Source: Pomphorhynchus laevis (taxonomy: Eukaryota; Acanthocephala; Palaeacanthocephala; Echinorhynchida; Pomphorhynchidae). Taken from it: a stretch of DNA of 64,000 nucleotides. A program made the translations under genes and the position numbers. The stretch is from assembly GCA_012934845.2 (NCBI GenBank), contig WNNJ02001820.1, forward strand, positions 62,001 through 126,000, given 5' to 3'. This document shows, piece after piece, positions 10,613 through 21,304 of this stretch; position 1 is the first letter of the stretch; each line of letters begins with the position of its first letter. The notes beneath the pieces are model-generated. The model worked only from the letters and a program-made list of their open reading frames with translations. It was not told the origin of the DNA and made no database searches.

Positions 10613-11333
10613 TTCAACACTCCATTCCTGTCACTCATGCCCCAACCTATTTTAATTCTCCTTACTCTACCTCCCACGTAACACTTCCCAATAAGTTACA
10701 TCCTTCATTTAAAATCATATCCAGTCACATCTCTGATCAACCGATTCAACACCCCGCTCCTGTCACACTTGCTCCAACCAATATTAATTCTTTATCAAGC
10801 ACCCCTGTCATTTCCACTTCTATCTGCTCATCTACCTCGACTCCAACCAGCTCTGTCCGTCCACCACTTCCACGAAATCGTTTTCCTTCGCGCGATCGCT
10901 GTATAATCATATCAAACTTAAAGCTTTCCGAATCTGCTTCTCCACAATCTCGCCTCGATGATGATGTATCTGCTTTCAGGTCTATCCTAGCAACCATTCT
11001 TCCTGATGATAACCCATCCCTCTTCGATAATATCGCTCCTGTATCCTTTATTCGTTTAAACAAATCCACTAAATCCAATCATCTCAGTCATCCACTCTTA
11101 AAAATCGTTTTCCGACATAGTTCACATGCCTCTTCGGTACTCTCCCAACGTTTTAAACTTCTTACCACTTCATCTACTTGCCGTATCTTTCCTGACCGCT
11201 CCCCTTCTGATATTGCCCAGCTCAATTTAGCTCGCATTGAAAAACATCGACGTGAAACAAACGGCGAGTCATCCTTATCTATACGTAAAATCAACGGAAA
11301 TTTTCACGTTCTTCACACAAGGCCAAAAATTCG

Positions 11334-14242
11334 ATGGCGTCCCATCTCTCCCCCTTGTCTACTTCGCTAGTCGATCTCGCTCCTAAGCATACTTTTTGTC
11401 TTAGTCTATTCAATACTCGCTCCATTCTTCATAAAGCTGATATGCTTCTCGATATCTTCGATCAATTATCTATCGATATTCTCTGCATTACCGAATCCTG
11501 GCACACTGACTCCAACGATCTTGCTATTCGTCGTCTATGTCGCTCTGGTTGTTCTCTAGTTGAATAAGCTCGTCAAATTACATCTCATACATCTACTGCG
11601 TCTAACCATGGCGGTATTGTTGCCATTGCTCGTCACCCAATGTCTTTACGTAAAATCAACGTTAACATCCGTTACACCTCGTTCGAATTACTCATATGCA
11701 GATTATCAACGCCTTTCCCTCTGGAACTTGTGATTGTATACCGTCCAGGTTCAGTTGCCCCATCACGTATCTTCTTTAACGACCTTGCAGATCTAATGTC
11801 TCACTGTTCATTGTTTTATACTCCTTCTTTTGTTCTCGGTGACTTTAACATTCGTCTTGATCGCCCGTCTGACTCTGACTCTATCACTTTAACTAATCTT
11901 TTTTCTGATTTTAACTATAAATTACTTTCAACAAGCCCAACTCATATTCTCGGCGGTGCTCTCGACATCATTGCTGTTCCTAACTGCTTCAATGACTATA
12001 CCTCCTTTGTCAATTACTGATCCTGGTTTGTCCGATCATTTCCTTGTCACTCTTACTCTTACTCGTCCCCATCCTCCTTCTCCGCCTTTACCATTATCTA
12101 CACCAAGTCGACCCTGGAAGCTTCTCGATATCCCTATTCTCTGCACATCCTTACTCAATTCTTCACTCTTTTCACTTCCTCTTAACTATCTCTCTCCCGA
12201 TGATCTCTGCATTCTGTTTGATTCTGAACTTACGTCGATCCTCAATAACCTTCTACCTAGTCGACTTCGACGTTCCCAGCGCTTGCGCCATGCTCCCTGG
12301 TTCGATTCTGACTGTAGTCTTTCTAAGCGTCGACTCCGTCACTCTTTTCGTATGTATAAACGCTTTCTTAAACGTTCACCCAACTCACTCCCTCCAAATC
12401 TTCGTGATTCCTACTTTTCTCAACGCCGTTCACATCTCATTCTTATACGTACTAAACGTACTCTCTTTTGGCGAAATCAACTCGAGTCATCTTCCAACTC
12501 GAAATCTCATTGGAAAATCTTAAACTCAATTCTTTCACGATCATCTACCCCTTGTAATATAAATCCTGATGAATTTTCTTCTTATCTACAAACTAAGCTA
12601 TCTAATTTACTTTCCCTACTACCCATAGCCCCCTTGTACCCACTCTTATCTTTAAATACTTCCCTCCCAGAACTATTCCACCTTCTTCCCGTTTCGTCTG
12701 ATGAAGTTTCTTCGGTTCTGCTGTCATTACCTAATAAAACCTCTCCTTCTGACCCAATTCCCACTCACTTACTTAAAAATATCTGCACTTTTATCTTACC
12801 CTTCCTAACCACATTGTTCAACTCGTCCATCCGTAGCTGTACATTTCCTTCCATCTGGAAATGCGCCACTGTTCGTCCTATCATCAAAAAGCAATCTCTC
12901 GACTCTTCACTACCATCTTCGTACCGTCCAATCTCACTTCTCCCAACCCTCTCTAAACTCCTTGAGCGTCTCGTTCTTAAGCAAGTTAATACATATCTCT
13001 ATTCCTCTAACTTATTTCCTCCCTTCCAAGCCGCTTTTCGCTCTAATTACTCTACCGAAATTGCATGTCTTAAAGTTTATAACGACTTACTCATATCGCG
13101 CGATCATAAATTATGTAGTGTCATAGTTTCTCTTGATCTATCGTCTGCTTTTGACATCGTCGATCACTCGATTCTTCTCCATCGCCTTCGTCATGATTAT
13201 GGCTTCTCTTTACCCACTGTATCATGGTTTTCTTCATATCTATCAAACCGTACATTTCGCGTATATTCTAACTCTTCTCTCTCATCCTTCGTCCATTCCG
13301 TCCGGTGTTCCACAAGGCTCCGTATTAGGCCCTATACTTTTCTCTCTTCTTCTTGGTGATTTGTCTTCGATTTCTCATAAATTTAACTTCCATGTTATGC
13401 AATATGCTGATGACATTCTCATCTATGCTCATGCACCTGTTTATCGTATTCGCGATCTTAGTGTTTCTGCTTCCGACTGTCTTGTCTCAATTTCCAATCA
13501 TCTTTCTTCCCTTCGCCTTTCTCTGAATCCTGATAAATCCAAAATTATGTGGATCCTACCTCGACGCCTCGGCTTCGAACCTCCCTCCGTATCATTAAAT
13601 TCTACAATTCTTCCTATCGTTGATAATCTCGTTTTTCTAGGCTTCCATTTTGACAACCGACTTTCACTTAAACCTTTCGTTAGAGATAAAGTACGCTCAT
13701 CTACCTTGATACTCCGCAACCTCCGTCAAGTTCGTAGATTGATCGATTTCCCTTCTTGTATGACTCTCATATCATCTCTCCTTTTTTCTAGACTCGATTA
13801 TTGTCTTAGTCTATTTTCCAACTCACCTAAATCCACTCTTCTTCCCCTACAACGCATCGTCAACGCAGCTGTCCGAATTCTCCTCCGTCTTCGTCGTTTT
13901 GATCACACATCCTACCATCTTGCTTCTCTCGATTTGCCTACAATTTATTGTCGTGTTCAAATTCGTCTTCTTATTGTTGCTTTCCGCCTTGTAACTTTTC
14001 ATACCCCTTCATTTCTCAACCTTCCTTTTCTTGATAATTCCCGTCCTGTTTACTGTTCCTTGCGTTCCTGTAATTCCCTTCTTTTACATGTCCCAAACTA
14101 CTCTACCTCCTTTGGACTCCGCTCCTTCCTGGTGGCTGCTCCTCTATCGTGGAATCATCTGCCCATTCATATACGCCAATCAACTTCCCTGCAGTGCTTC
14201 AAACGACAAATCCGATCCCATCTGAACAATTTAACTGCTTGA
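11334..14242 (+). pseudogene. LINE ORF2: AP endonuclease and reverse transcriptase (few breaks)
   Basis: The endonuclease starts at about 11385 (LSLFNTRSILHKADMLLDIF; DILCITESWH) and continues with ELVIVYRPG, SFVLGDFNI and LSDHFLVTLTL. The RT follows: CATVRPIIKKQSLDSS, YRPISLLPTLSKLLER, motif A DLSSAFDIVDHS (about 13130), motif B SGVPQGSVLGPILF (about 13300) and motif C MQYADDILIYAH (about 13400). The C-terminal thumb has PLQRIVNAAVRILLRL. An in-frame TAA lies at 11565, a +1 T at about 12007 shifts the frame, and a one-base loss near 13300 shifts it again before motif B. All catalytic motifs are intact. Confidence 0.92.
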
Positions 14243-14271
14243 CTTTCTCATTTTTGTTTGTGGACTTGTAA

Positions 14272-14288
14272 GCGTACAGCTTGTACGC
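14272..14288 (+). repeat. 3' stem-loop of the L2-type LINE
   Basis: GCGTACA-GCT-TGTACGC forms a perfect 7-bp hairpin about 40 bp before the ATT-type tail. The same hairpin sits at the 3' ends of copies 1 and 2 (about 2685-2701 and 5427-5443). In L2-like LINEs a 3' hairpin plus short repeat tail is a usual recognition signal for the element's RT; its use here is inference. Confidence 0.75.
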
Positions 14289-14326
14289 ATTTGCCACATT
14301 AAATAAATTTGTATTATTATTATTAT

Positions 14327-14420
14327 CTTTAATATTGCGAATATTTATTAAATTTAAAGCAACTCGGCATGTGAACCCGATTATATAGGCGATGTTTGTA
14401 TACAAATTTAAAAATTTGAA
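14327..14420. repeat. Right flank of LINE copy 3 (dispersed repeat)
   Basis: ctttaatattgcga and the following segment to ggcgatgtttgta match 16013-16110. Together with 9755-9819 this reconstructs the pre-insertion site seen intact at 15950-16110. Confidence 0.75.
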
Positions 14421-14508
14421 CATTTATTTACAGTTTTACTTAAATAATACAATAATAATTTCATACATTTGATTACCTGAGTCCACAATCATTTCTATAT
14501 TTTGCTAT

Positions 14509-14904
14509 ATGGATCCCAGTGTACTTATTCGAAGACTAAACGTGAAGACCATTAGATGGCGTATATTACGGCGTGGAACTCAATTTGTTCGAGATACACG
14601 AAACTTTCCATATAATGTCAGGTTGGAAATGCGTCACATGAATAGCGTGAGTTTCACTAGGGATTTTCATGATTTGTTCCTCTCGTGGAAGGTTTTGGAT
14701 AACCCTTTTTTGCACGTGTTGTATAATCTAATGGACATTAGATCTGTCAGTGTATTTCGTGGGCATTCACTATATATGCGTAGAAAACGGACTATTTATT
14801 CAAATAAAATGCAGTTAAATCAGCGAATTATCAACATGTGGAATCGGATGGATTGGGATTTGTGTAATACAGTTAGTTACAACGATTTAAACAAGCTCTT
14901 TTAG
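14509..14904 (+). CDS. Possible LINE C-terminal fragment (131 codons)
   Basis: A clean ATG-to-TAG frame. Segments such as NSVSFTRDFHDLFLSWKVLD, then RTIYSNKMQLNQRIINMWNR and a terminal SYNDLNKLF resemble the region after the RT domain in CR1/Jockey-type LINEs. There an RR-x-FHDL segment is followed by R-x-x-N-R-x-x-x-x-WN and a short end. No RT motif precedes it, so it would be a 5'-truncated copy. The family is not one of the other LINEs here. A short host gene cannot be excluded. Confidence 0.4.
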   Translation: MDPSVLIRRLNVKTIRWRILRRGTQFVRDTRNFPYNVRLEMRHMNSVSFTRDFHDLFLSWKVLDNPFLHVLYNLMDIRSVSVFRGHSLYMRRKRTIYSNKMQLNQRIINMWNRMDWDLCNTVSYNDLNKLF

Positions 14905-15086
14905 TAATTTAATGTTTTTTTGATGTTTTATGTGATGCAACTATTGAGTTTTGCTTGCAATGTTGTCATGTAATAATACGTCATCTTACATCCGAACTAA
15001 TTACTATACAATATTATAATCTCTTATTCCACTGATATAAGTTATTGACAAATGATGAATTTATTTTCCACTGATAATATTGAATA

Positions 15087-15230
15087 AAAAAAAGTTTGAG
15101 ATAAAATAACATACAATACTTCTTGATAATGTCCGCGGTTAGCGAACGAAATATTTGAGCTTAAAAAAAGTTTGAGATAAAATAACATACAATACTTCTT
15201 GATAATGTCCGCGGTTAGCGAACGAAATAT
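15087..15230. repeat. 68-bp direct repeat, two near-identical copies
   Basis: The segment from aaaaaaagtttgagataaaa to gcgaacgaaatat occurs at about 15087-15154 and again at 15163-15230, separated by ttgagctt. The copies are almost identical, so the duplication is recent. The start (aaaaaagtttgagaaat) recurs at 16978, just before the 16-bp monomer array of the second LINE family. Confidence 0.85.
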
Positions 15231-15519
15231 CGAAGAAATATTCAATTTCTTTTTTCTGGGAATGGCATTTAGATACAAAAATAATTATTCCCCCCAGAAT
15301 GTCTCATTCCGTTTCAAAATAAAAATAAGATTTGTAAAAATAAAAAACTAAACAAACAGTTTTATTTCACACGCACGTTCTAACTCAGTGAATTATTGTC
15401 TGTCCCCAGAGTTTTCATTCTGATACTTGAGGCACGAAGTCGATTGCATTAAAAAAGCTAATTTGTTTTTCATTTGGGAAATTGGGAGCAGGATCACCAT
15501 ATAATAATTTACCTTTATA

Positions 15520-15547
15520 TTTCGCTAGCTACTGCTAACGTCATCAG
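15520..15547 (-). ncRNA. Hammerhead-like RNA motif
   Basis: On the minus strand: CTGATGA, one base (C), hairpin GTTAGC-AGTA-GCTAGC, then GAAA. This is the order and spacing of a hammerhead core (CUGANGA, stem II, GAAA). Against the homologous motif at 1691-1718, one stem pair changes from C-G to T-A by a double change and another from T-G to C-G, so pairing is kept. A possible stem III follows (TATAA ... TTATA) with G at the expected cleavage base, which would block cleavage. Stem I is not convincing. Confidence 0.45.
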
Positions 15548-17005
15548 AAATACACAGCACAATTTGTTCACTAATTACTGTTTCAATACACCAGCTTTTT
15601 TATTATAACCTATTAATTTACGAGCAAGTGGGAAAGAAAATTTTAATTTTAAAATTTAAATTTAATATAATTTTAATTATTTGTTTTGCTATATTCTCTC
15701 CATATATTTAATCATTTTTAATATCCATTGTGATTCAAACAACATGATCATGCAACAACATAATAAACATAAACAAACATCTTTAAAATTTAACTAGATT
15801 ATTCGAAACATTTAATTTTACAATAATAATAAAATAAAGAGTTTTACGATTTATCTCAAGAGCGATTTTATAATTAGAATTTTCATTTATAACATAATTT
15901 TAATTTTCATTTATATCGTTACTCGGAAGGTAATAGTTCGAGTACACACTCTATGAAAATGCCTCGAAAACGATCACACATCTGCCCAAATTTGCGTTTC
16001 ATCGTATCACCATCTTTAATATTGCGAATTTTAATATTGCGACTTTAAATTTATCTAAATTTAAAGCAACTCAGCATGCGAACCCGATTATATTGGCGAT
16101 GTATTTATGAATCCCAAAATGCTCGCATGTATTTTCAGATTCTCAGTAACGCAATCGAAGAGACGATCGTTCTTTCCAGAAAGCGGAAATTGTAATGGAT
16201 AAATTTAAATCGGCATCCGATTCAAAGGTAACAACAGTCGTTAAGTGATGAGTAATAATATCTAATACAGATAGATGTCTTTCTAATCTTGTCTGTCTTA
16301 TTTTAATCTTGAGATTAAAATAATATTCATCTGTATATTCATCTCTACTATTGGGTCGCCAAATTATTATTTTACTTTGCGTCGATTTAGGGTACAAATC
16401 GGGGATCAGCTGTCAAATTCGAGATATTTTTATCAGAGCGTCCATCAAGATTGCGTTATAAACCTGACGCATTTTGATGTGTAAGTAAATGGTATTGTAA
16501 ATTATATATCCATTAATTGTGTTCTATGCGCCGATAACTTAGCAACGATCTATTATAACGTCAAATAAACCGCGAAACCAGCTCAAACTATCACCATTTT
16601 TACATTAAATTACTAACAGCGCGTTTCAACACTAGAAATATTATTGTAAATCTGGAAAAGTTTAAAACATATGCAGTTTCTGTCATGTATTAAATGAATA
16701 ATTAATTACAAATTAATCAAGTTTTTATACAATGATTTACTAAGTATCAAAACATCGGAACTCGCTGAGCAGCGATTATCAACAAAACCAAAAGCAACAA
16801 TTATAGCATGACTCCAAAACTGAAAAACAGTTTAAGTTCAGTTATACCTGTTGAATGCTTACAGTATTAACATCAATCTTTAAATTGCGATGAAACAAAA
16901 ACCATGCTTGGGAAATCTGTCAGTTACATAATGATAACCTTATACCAACCATGACGATAGTTTTGATAGCATATCTTAAAAAAGTTTGAGAAATAATTAG
17001 CATAC
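15548..17005. other. AT-rich intergenic DNA with one dispersed repeat
   Basis: Apart from the empty-site repeat at 15950-16110 I see nothing supported. The open frame near 16143-16397 has no recognisable motif. Confidence 0.5.
15950..16110. repeat. Uninterrupted relative of the LINE copy 3 insertion site
   Basis: The left half (tgaaaatgcctcgaaaacg to cgtatcacca) matches 9755-9819. The right half (tctttaatattgcga to ggcgatgtattta) matches 14325-14410. There is no LINE between them, so this is the empty form of a duplicated or dispersed sequence. Confidence 0.8.
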
Positions 17006-17246
17006 ATTCCAGATCAATCCAGTTCCAGATCAATCCATCTCAGATCAATCCAGTTCCAGATCAATCCAGTTCCAGATCAATCCAGTTCCAGATCAATCCA
17101 GTTCCAGATCAATCCAGTTCCAGATCAATCCAGTTCCAGATCAATCCAGTTCCAGATAAATCCAGTTCCAGATCAATCCAGTTCCAGATAAATCCAGTTC
17201 TAGATCAATCCAGTTCCAGATCAATCCAGTTCCAGATCAATCCAGT
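17006..17246 (+). repeat. 5' monomer array of the second L2-type LINE (15 x 16 bp)
   Basis: About fifteen units of TTCCAGATCAATCCAG run head to tail, with only occasional changes (for example gataaatcc). They end at CGCTCGCTCCGCTCGCGG (17247-17264). The monomer is unrelated in length and sequence to that of the first family, yet the box after it is the same but for one base. Confidence 0.95.
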
Positions 17247-17387
17247 TTCGCTCGCTCCGCTCGCGGAATTTTTAGAGTTTACAACTCTAATTATTAAAAC
17301 AAATTACAGAGCTGATTACAGTTCCGCTCACTGGAAACCTATCATTTCAATCAGTAACAAATTTTACAGTTTAAACACACAAGGACG

Positions 17388-17675
17388 TTGATGGGAGGAC
17401 GTAAGAAGACAGCTACGACTGACACCAACTGTGTTCAACTACAAGTACAGTGCTCGAGACACGACTGCAGCGTCTGGACTACAGTCGCATGCAACAACAG
17501 CAAGTCTAAAGTAGACATCATATGTGGCTTTTGTGCCACCAAACTCATACGCGACCTCTCCCATAAGAACATATTAACCTCCAACGTGTCCACTCAAATC
17601 ACCTCAGTCGTTTCTGATGTCCTTTGTCAACCCACTGATCCTGTCACCACATGCACTTCTAATCCCATGTCTTAA
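17388..17675 (+). CDS. LINE ORF1, Cys-rich N-terminus (second family)
   Basis: The 95 codons begin MMGGRKKTATTD. The segment VQCSRHDCSVWTTV, then IICGFCATKL (CxxxxC ... CxxC) matches the pattern of the first family's ORF1. A further part in another frame at 17822-18115 encodes RKRFPSRDRCVIVTDITP and DHDVSAFSSILPSL, the RRM-like half. It continues in yet another frame at 18148 with FKHRSHAYSVLSQRFKLM. ORF1 is thus split over three frames. Confidence 0.7.
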   Translation: MMGGRKKTATTDTNCVQLQVQCSRHDCSVWTTVACNNSKSKVDIICGFCATKLIRDLSHKNILTSNVSTQITSVVSDVLCQPTDPVTTCTSNPMS

Positions 17676-18339
17676 CTTCCCGACACCCCCGTCTTCCCTT
17701 CTGTTTCGTTTCTTAATAACCTACATTTATCAATCAAAATCACTTCCACCAACCTCCACAATCCTTCCACTCATAACTTTTCCTCACATCGCTTTCACCC
17801 TTTTTATTATCATTATCATCTATGCCTCCCGTCGTCAAACCTACTCCCTTGATATCTTCAACTCCCAGCTCTCCTATCGTGATCTCACCAACTCACGTTA
17901 CTAGTCCTCTTTTACGGAAGCGCTTTCCTTCTCGCGATCGTTGCGTCATCGTCACTGATATCACTCCTTCCACCTCCTTATCTTTACAAGCACGTATCGA
18001 CCATGATGTTTCCGCCTTCAGTTCCATTCTCCCGTCTCTTGTTCTTGCAGATAAACCATCCTTTTTCAACGAAATCTCTCCTATCGCATTCATCCGCCTA
18101 AACAAATCTTCTTAATATTATCCTTCTCAGCCCCTCTTCTGAAAATTATGTTCAAGCATCGCTCTCACGCGTACTCTGTCCTCTCCCAACGATTTAAACT
18201 CATGTCATCTTCAACCACTCGAAATTTCTCCGATCGCACCCCTTCCGAAATCGCTCAACTTTCTTCTGCCCACATCGAGAAACGGCGAAACATCTCTCTC
18301 CATCCAAAACATAAACGAAGATTTTCAAGTTGTCCACAC

Positions 18340-19126
18340 CCTCCCCAAAATTCGATGGCGCTCCATCTTCCCTATGTGTCTTCTCCACTAGCACCTATCA
18401 CCACCACACACGGTTTCCGCCTCGGCCTGCTCAACACTAGAACTATTCTTAATAAATCCGATCTCATCCGCAACCTATTCACCAAGCAATCCATCGATAT
18501 CTTCTGCCTCACCGAATCCTGGCACTCCGATTCTGACGAGTGCCAGGATTATTCGTCATTTCTCCAGACCAAAGTATATACGTAGCTCTCTCACACCCCG
18601 GTCTCCATCCTATCCCACTCTGTCCCGCCTAGCCTCATCCTCCCGGAACTCATTTATCTTTTCCTTGTCTCACAGAAGTCTCATCTGTCTTTATGTCCTT
18701 GCCGACCAAAACCTCACCTGCCGATCCCTTACCTACTCACATACTTAAATCCATATGCTCATCGATATCCCTTTTCTCACAACCTTGTTTAACTCGTCCA
18801 TCCGCAGTCGTATCTTCCGTTCGCACTGGAAATCCGCAATCGTTCGTCCCCTCATTAAGAAACAATCGCTCGACCCTTTTCTTCTAGCGATTGGCTCATT
18901 TTACTACTCCCTACTCTTTCTAAGCTCTTAAACGCCCCATCTTAATACAGATCAACGCTTATATCCTCTCATCTAATCTGTACCCTCCTTTCCAATTCGC
19001 TTTATGCTCTAATCACTCCACAGAAATCGCCTGCATGAAAGTTTACAACGGCTTACTCATTTCTCGAGACAAGGCACTATTTAGTGTTCTTATCTCCCTC
19101 GACCTCTCCTCCGCCTTCGACATTTT
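18340..19126 (+). pseudogene. LINE ORF2 remnant (second family)
   Basis: The endonuclease start reads GFRLGLLNTRTILNKSDLIR and DIFCLTESWHSDSDE. After the internal deletion come PTKTSPADPLPTHILKSICS and then FALCSNHSTEIACMKVYN in shifted frames. It ends at motif A. Confidence 0.8.
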
Positions 19127-19350
19127 ATATCTATATATTTTTTCTGCTAATTTTTTTTGTTAAATTAACAGAAAAATTTAAGTCTATTGAAAGATATTTC
19201 CTGGGACAGAATTCATACGCCACTTCCAGTCATTTATAAGATAATTAATTCTTTGACTTACCAGTTCGTCCTGAGTTAAATTCTCACTTCATTTATGTTT
19301 GCTAATTGTTTTAACTGTTCTTGCTCATACTGACTGTGATAACCAAAGAT
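19127..19350. other. AT-rich spacer
   Basis: Nothing recognised between the truncated LINE and the Gypsy fossil. Confidence 0.5.
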
Positions 19351-19359
19351 AATAAAATT

Positions 19360-20800
19360 GCATTTATTCACGAATCTACAAATAGTAATATGTACTAGAT
19401 AAAGTCAGAAATATACAAGATAGTGATCAATGTGATACCACATTCATCCCATTTGATAATTTTGGAAGCTAGCAGGACTTCTTCGACTCCTGGTATTTCG
19501 TTGGTAGAATTCTTGAGTAGCTACAAGATGAAGGTTTGCATCGAGAATTGAAGTCTTCTTTGAGTTCACGTTCTTATTGATATTGTCTGAGACATCATAT
19601 TTCTTTCCATCGTTGTTATCTCCAGACAGCTGGTTAGTATCAAAACTGTCTAGACTGTTGTCGTCATCGGTCCTTAATGTTCCAGGATTATAAATATCCA
19701 CATTGTTTGGATCCTTGTAAATGCAGGTTTCTTAAGGACAACGAGATAGATCACGAGTTTATATATTCGCTTCCTTCCCAGATGGAAATTCAATATGTGC
19801 AGTGTTAGGATTAGCGTTTATCAGTTTTGCTTTAAGCAATTTATCATCATATTTATCCTACTTGTAGAAGTTTCGTATGAATAAGGACCGGGATTACATA
19901 GCCATTTGGGCAAGTTGAATTTCGCTAGCGGACGTCTAGGGAAGTTAAAGATACGATCGTGGGGTATCGAACAGGTAGCGGTACATAATAGTCTCCGGAT
20001 AGACTGAAGACATTCAGTGAGAACAGTTTTCCCAAGCATCAACGGGACGATTGTAGTCTCTAAGTCGCAATAGTATAGCGCTCCATAAAATGCCGTTGTA
20101 GCGTTCGATCTGTCCGTTACCGACCGGATTGTACGGAGAAGAATTATTTGCCACCGTACCAATACTGTTCAGATAATTTTTGAATTCTTTTCACGTGAAC
20201 GATGACCTGCGATCGGAATGTACAAATTCTTGAGGGCCAAATATTGACACAATGCTGCGTAGACAATTAATCACTGTTTGTGTAGACATATCTCGGCATG
20301 CGAAAGCAAACGGATTTCGAGAATATTCATCGATGACTGTCATTAAATATTTCTTGCCTGATGAACTAGGCAATGACCCTTTAAAGTCACGTGAATCCTT
20401 TCGAATGGTTGCGTAGCTCTGATAAGGGCGGTCTTTGGAGGCTTAAAAAGTTCGGTTTCAACAAAGAACATGTAACGCAATGAGAGATAAGATAACGAAC
20501 GTCTTAAGAGCTACATGGGAGTTGATTCGATTGAATGAAAAGGTACAAACGATTGACTCCATGTGGCAAAGTTTCACGTGAAGTTCGTAAAGGAGCTTTA
20601 AATCTTTTTGTTTGTTGAAATACCTGTAACTTGATGCACATATATCCCTAGACATTGGGTCGGGCACACAATTCAACTTTCCAGGCCGATGAATGATGCA
20701 ATACTTGAATTCAAATAAATCGAGACGCCATTTTGCATGAGTACTTTTAAACGCAATGTGTAGGTCGCATATCTCGAAAGCACCCAATTATAATTACAAA
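19360..20800 (-). mobile_element. Ty3/Gypsy fossil, 3' half of pol
   Basis: Minus-strand fragment of a Ty3/Gypsy retrotransposon with the end of RNase H, integrase core and C-terminus. The integrase signature (VIDEYSR, then HSD) lies near 20200-20370. A region resembling the terminal repeat of the 36-42 kb fossil lies near 19360-19440. The element is broken, with several breaks, and only about a quarter of it remains. It appears old. Confidence 0.85.
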
Positions 20801-21176
20801 ATAAATTTGAATAACGATAAAAGAATGGGTATAAATTAAATAAAACAAGATGATAATATAATTTTTAAAAAGGTGTCGGCCACCCCTTGACACTTGTGTG
20901 AAAAGAGGCTGAGCTGTCAACTGTCAACTTTGCTTTAAATTAATGTTATGTAATTCAAGCAACCATAAGTTAAATGTACAACGAACAAACATTATACTGT
21001 AAACTAGATATTTATCTTGCCGATCAATAATATTTTATAAAATCAAGAATCGGAAATGTGTATAATTTTTCGATTGCTACTAATGTTATCCTCAAATTTG
21101 CTTTACAAATCAAGTTGTAAAAATATTTTATGATTTTTCTGAATAGAAATTGCTTTGCCTAGTTACTTTTGGAAAT
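20801..21176. other. AT-rich spacer
   Basis: No feature recognised. Confidence 0.5.
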
Positions 21177-21304
21177 TAAGTAAGTAAGTAAGAGTTTTAT
21201 TAATAACTATATAACTGATAAAAACTTAAGAAACAAAAACATGCAAAAGACAACTTTAAATAGAAGCTGTTCACGACGTGTATTTTGAAATCTTCAACTT
21301 ATAT

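Larger units (their letters stand above)
9820..14327 (+). mobile_element. L2/CR1-type LINE, copy 3, full length but with broken frames
   Basis: This is the best copy of the family. It has a 7-unit 20-bp array (9862-10001), the GC box (10001-10018), ORF1 from 10046, ORF2 from about 11334 to 14242, the 3' hairpin (14272-14288) and a tail of ATT repeats ending at about 14326. Comparison with the uninterrupted relative at 15950-16100 places its ends at about 9820 and 14327. The breaks are few: an in-frame TAA in the endonuclease, an extra T near 12007, and the shift before motif B shared with copies 1 and 2. The copy is probably young. Confidence 0.93.
17000..19126 (+). mobile_element. L2-type LINE, second family, internally deleted and 3'-truncated
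   Basis: A 5' array and GC box are followed by ORF1 (17388 on) and the start of ORF2. The sequence then jumps near 18540 from the endonuclease (LTESWHSDSDE) to the region before the RT (YSSFLQTKV), losing about 1 kb. It stops at 19126 inside RT motif A (DLSSAFDI), after which AT-rich DNA follows. A longer 3' part of the same family is at 44.2-46.7 kb. Confidence 0.88.

Noticed and set aside
15087-15230. CRISPR-like array
   Set aside because: Only two copies of a 68-bp unit with an 8-bp gap, in a eukaryotic context.
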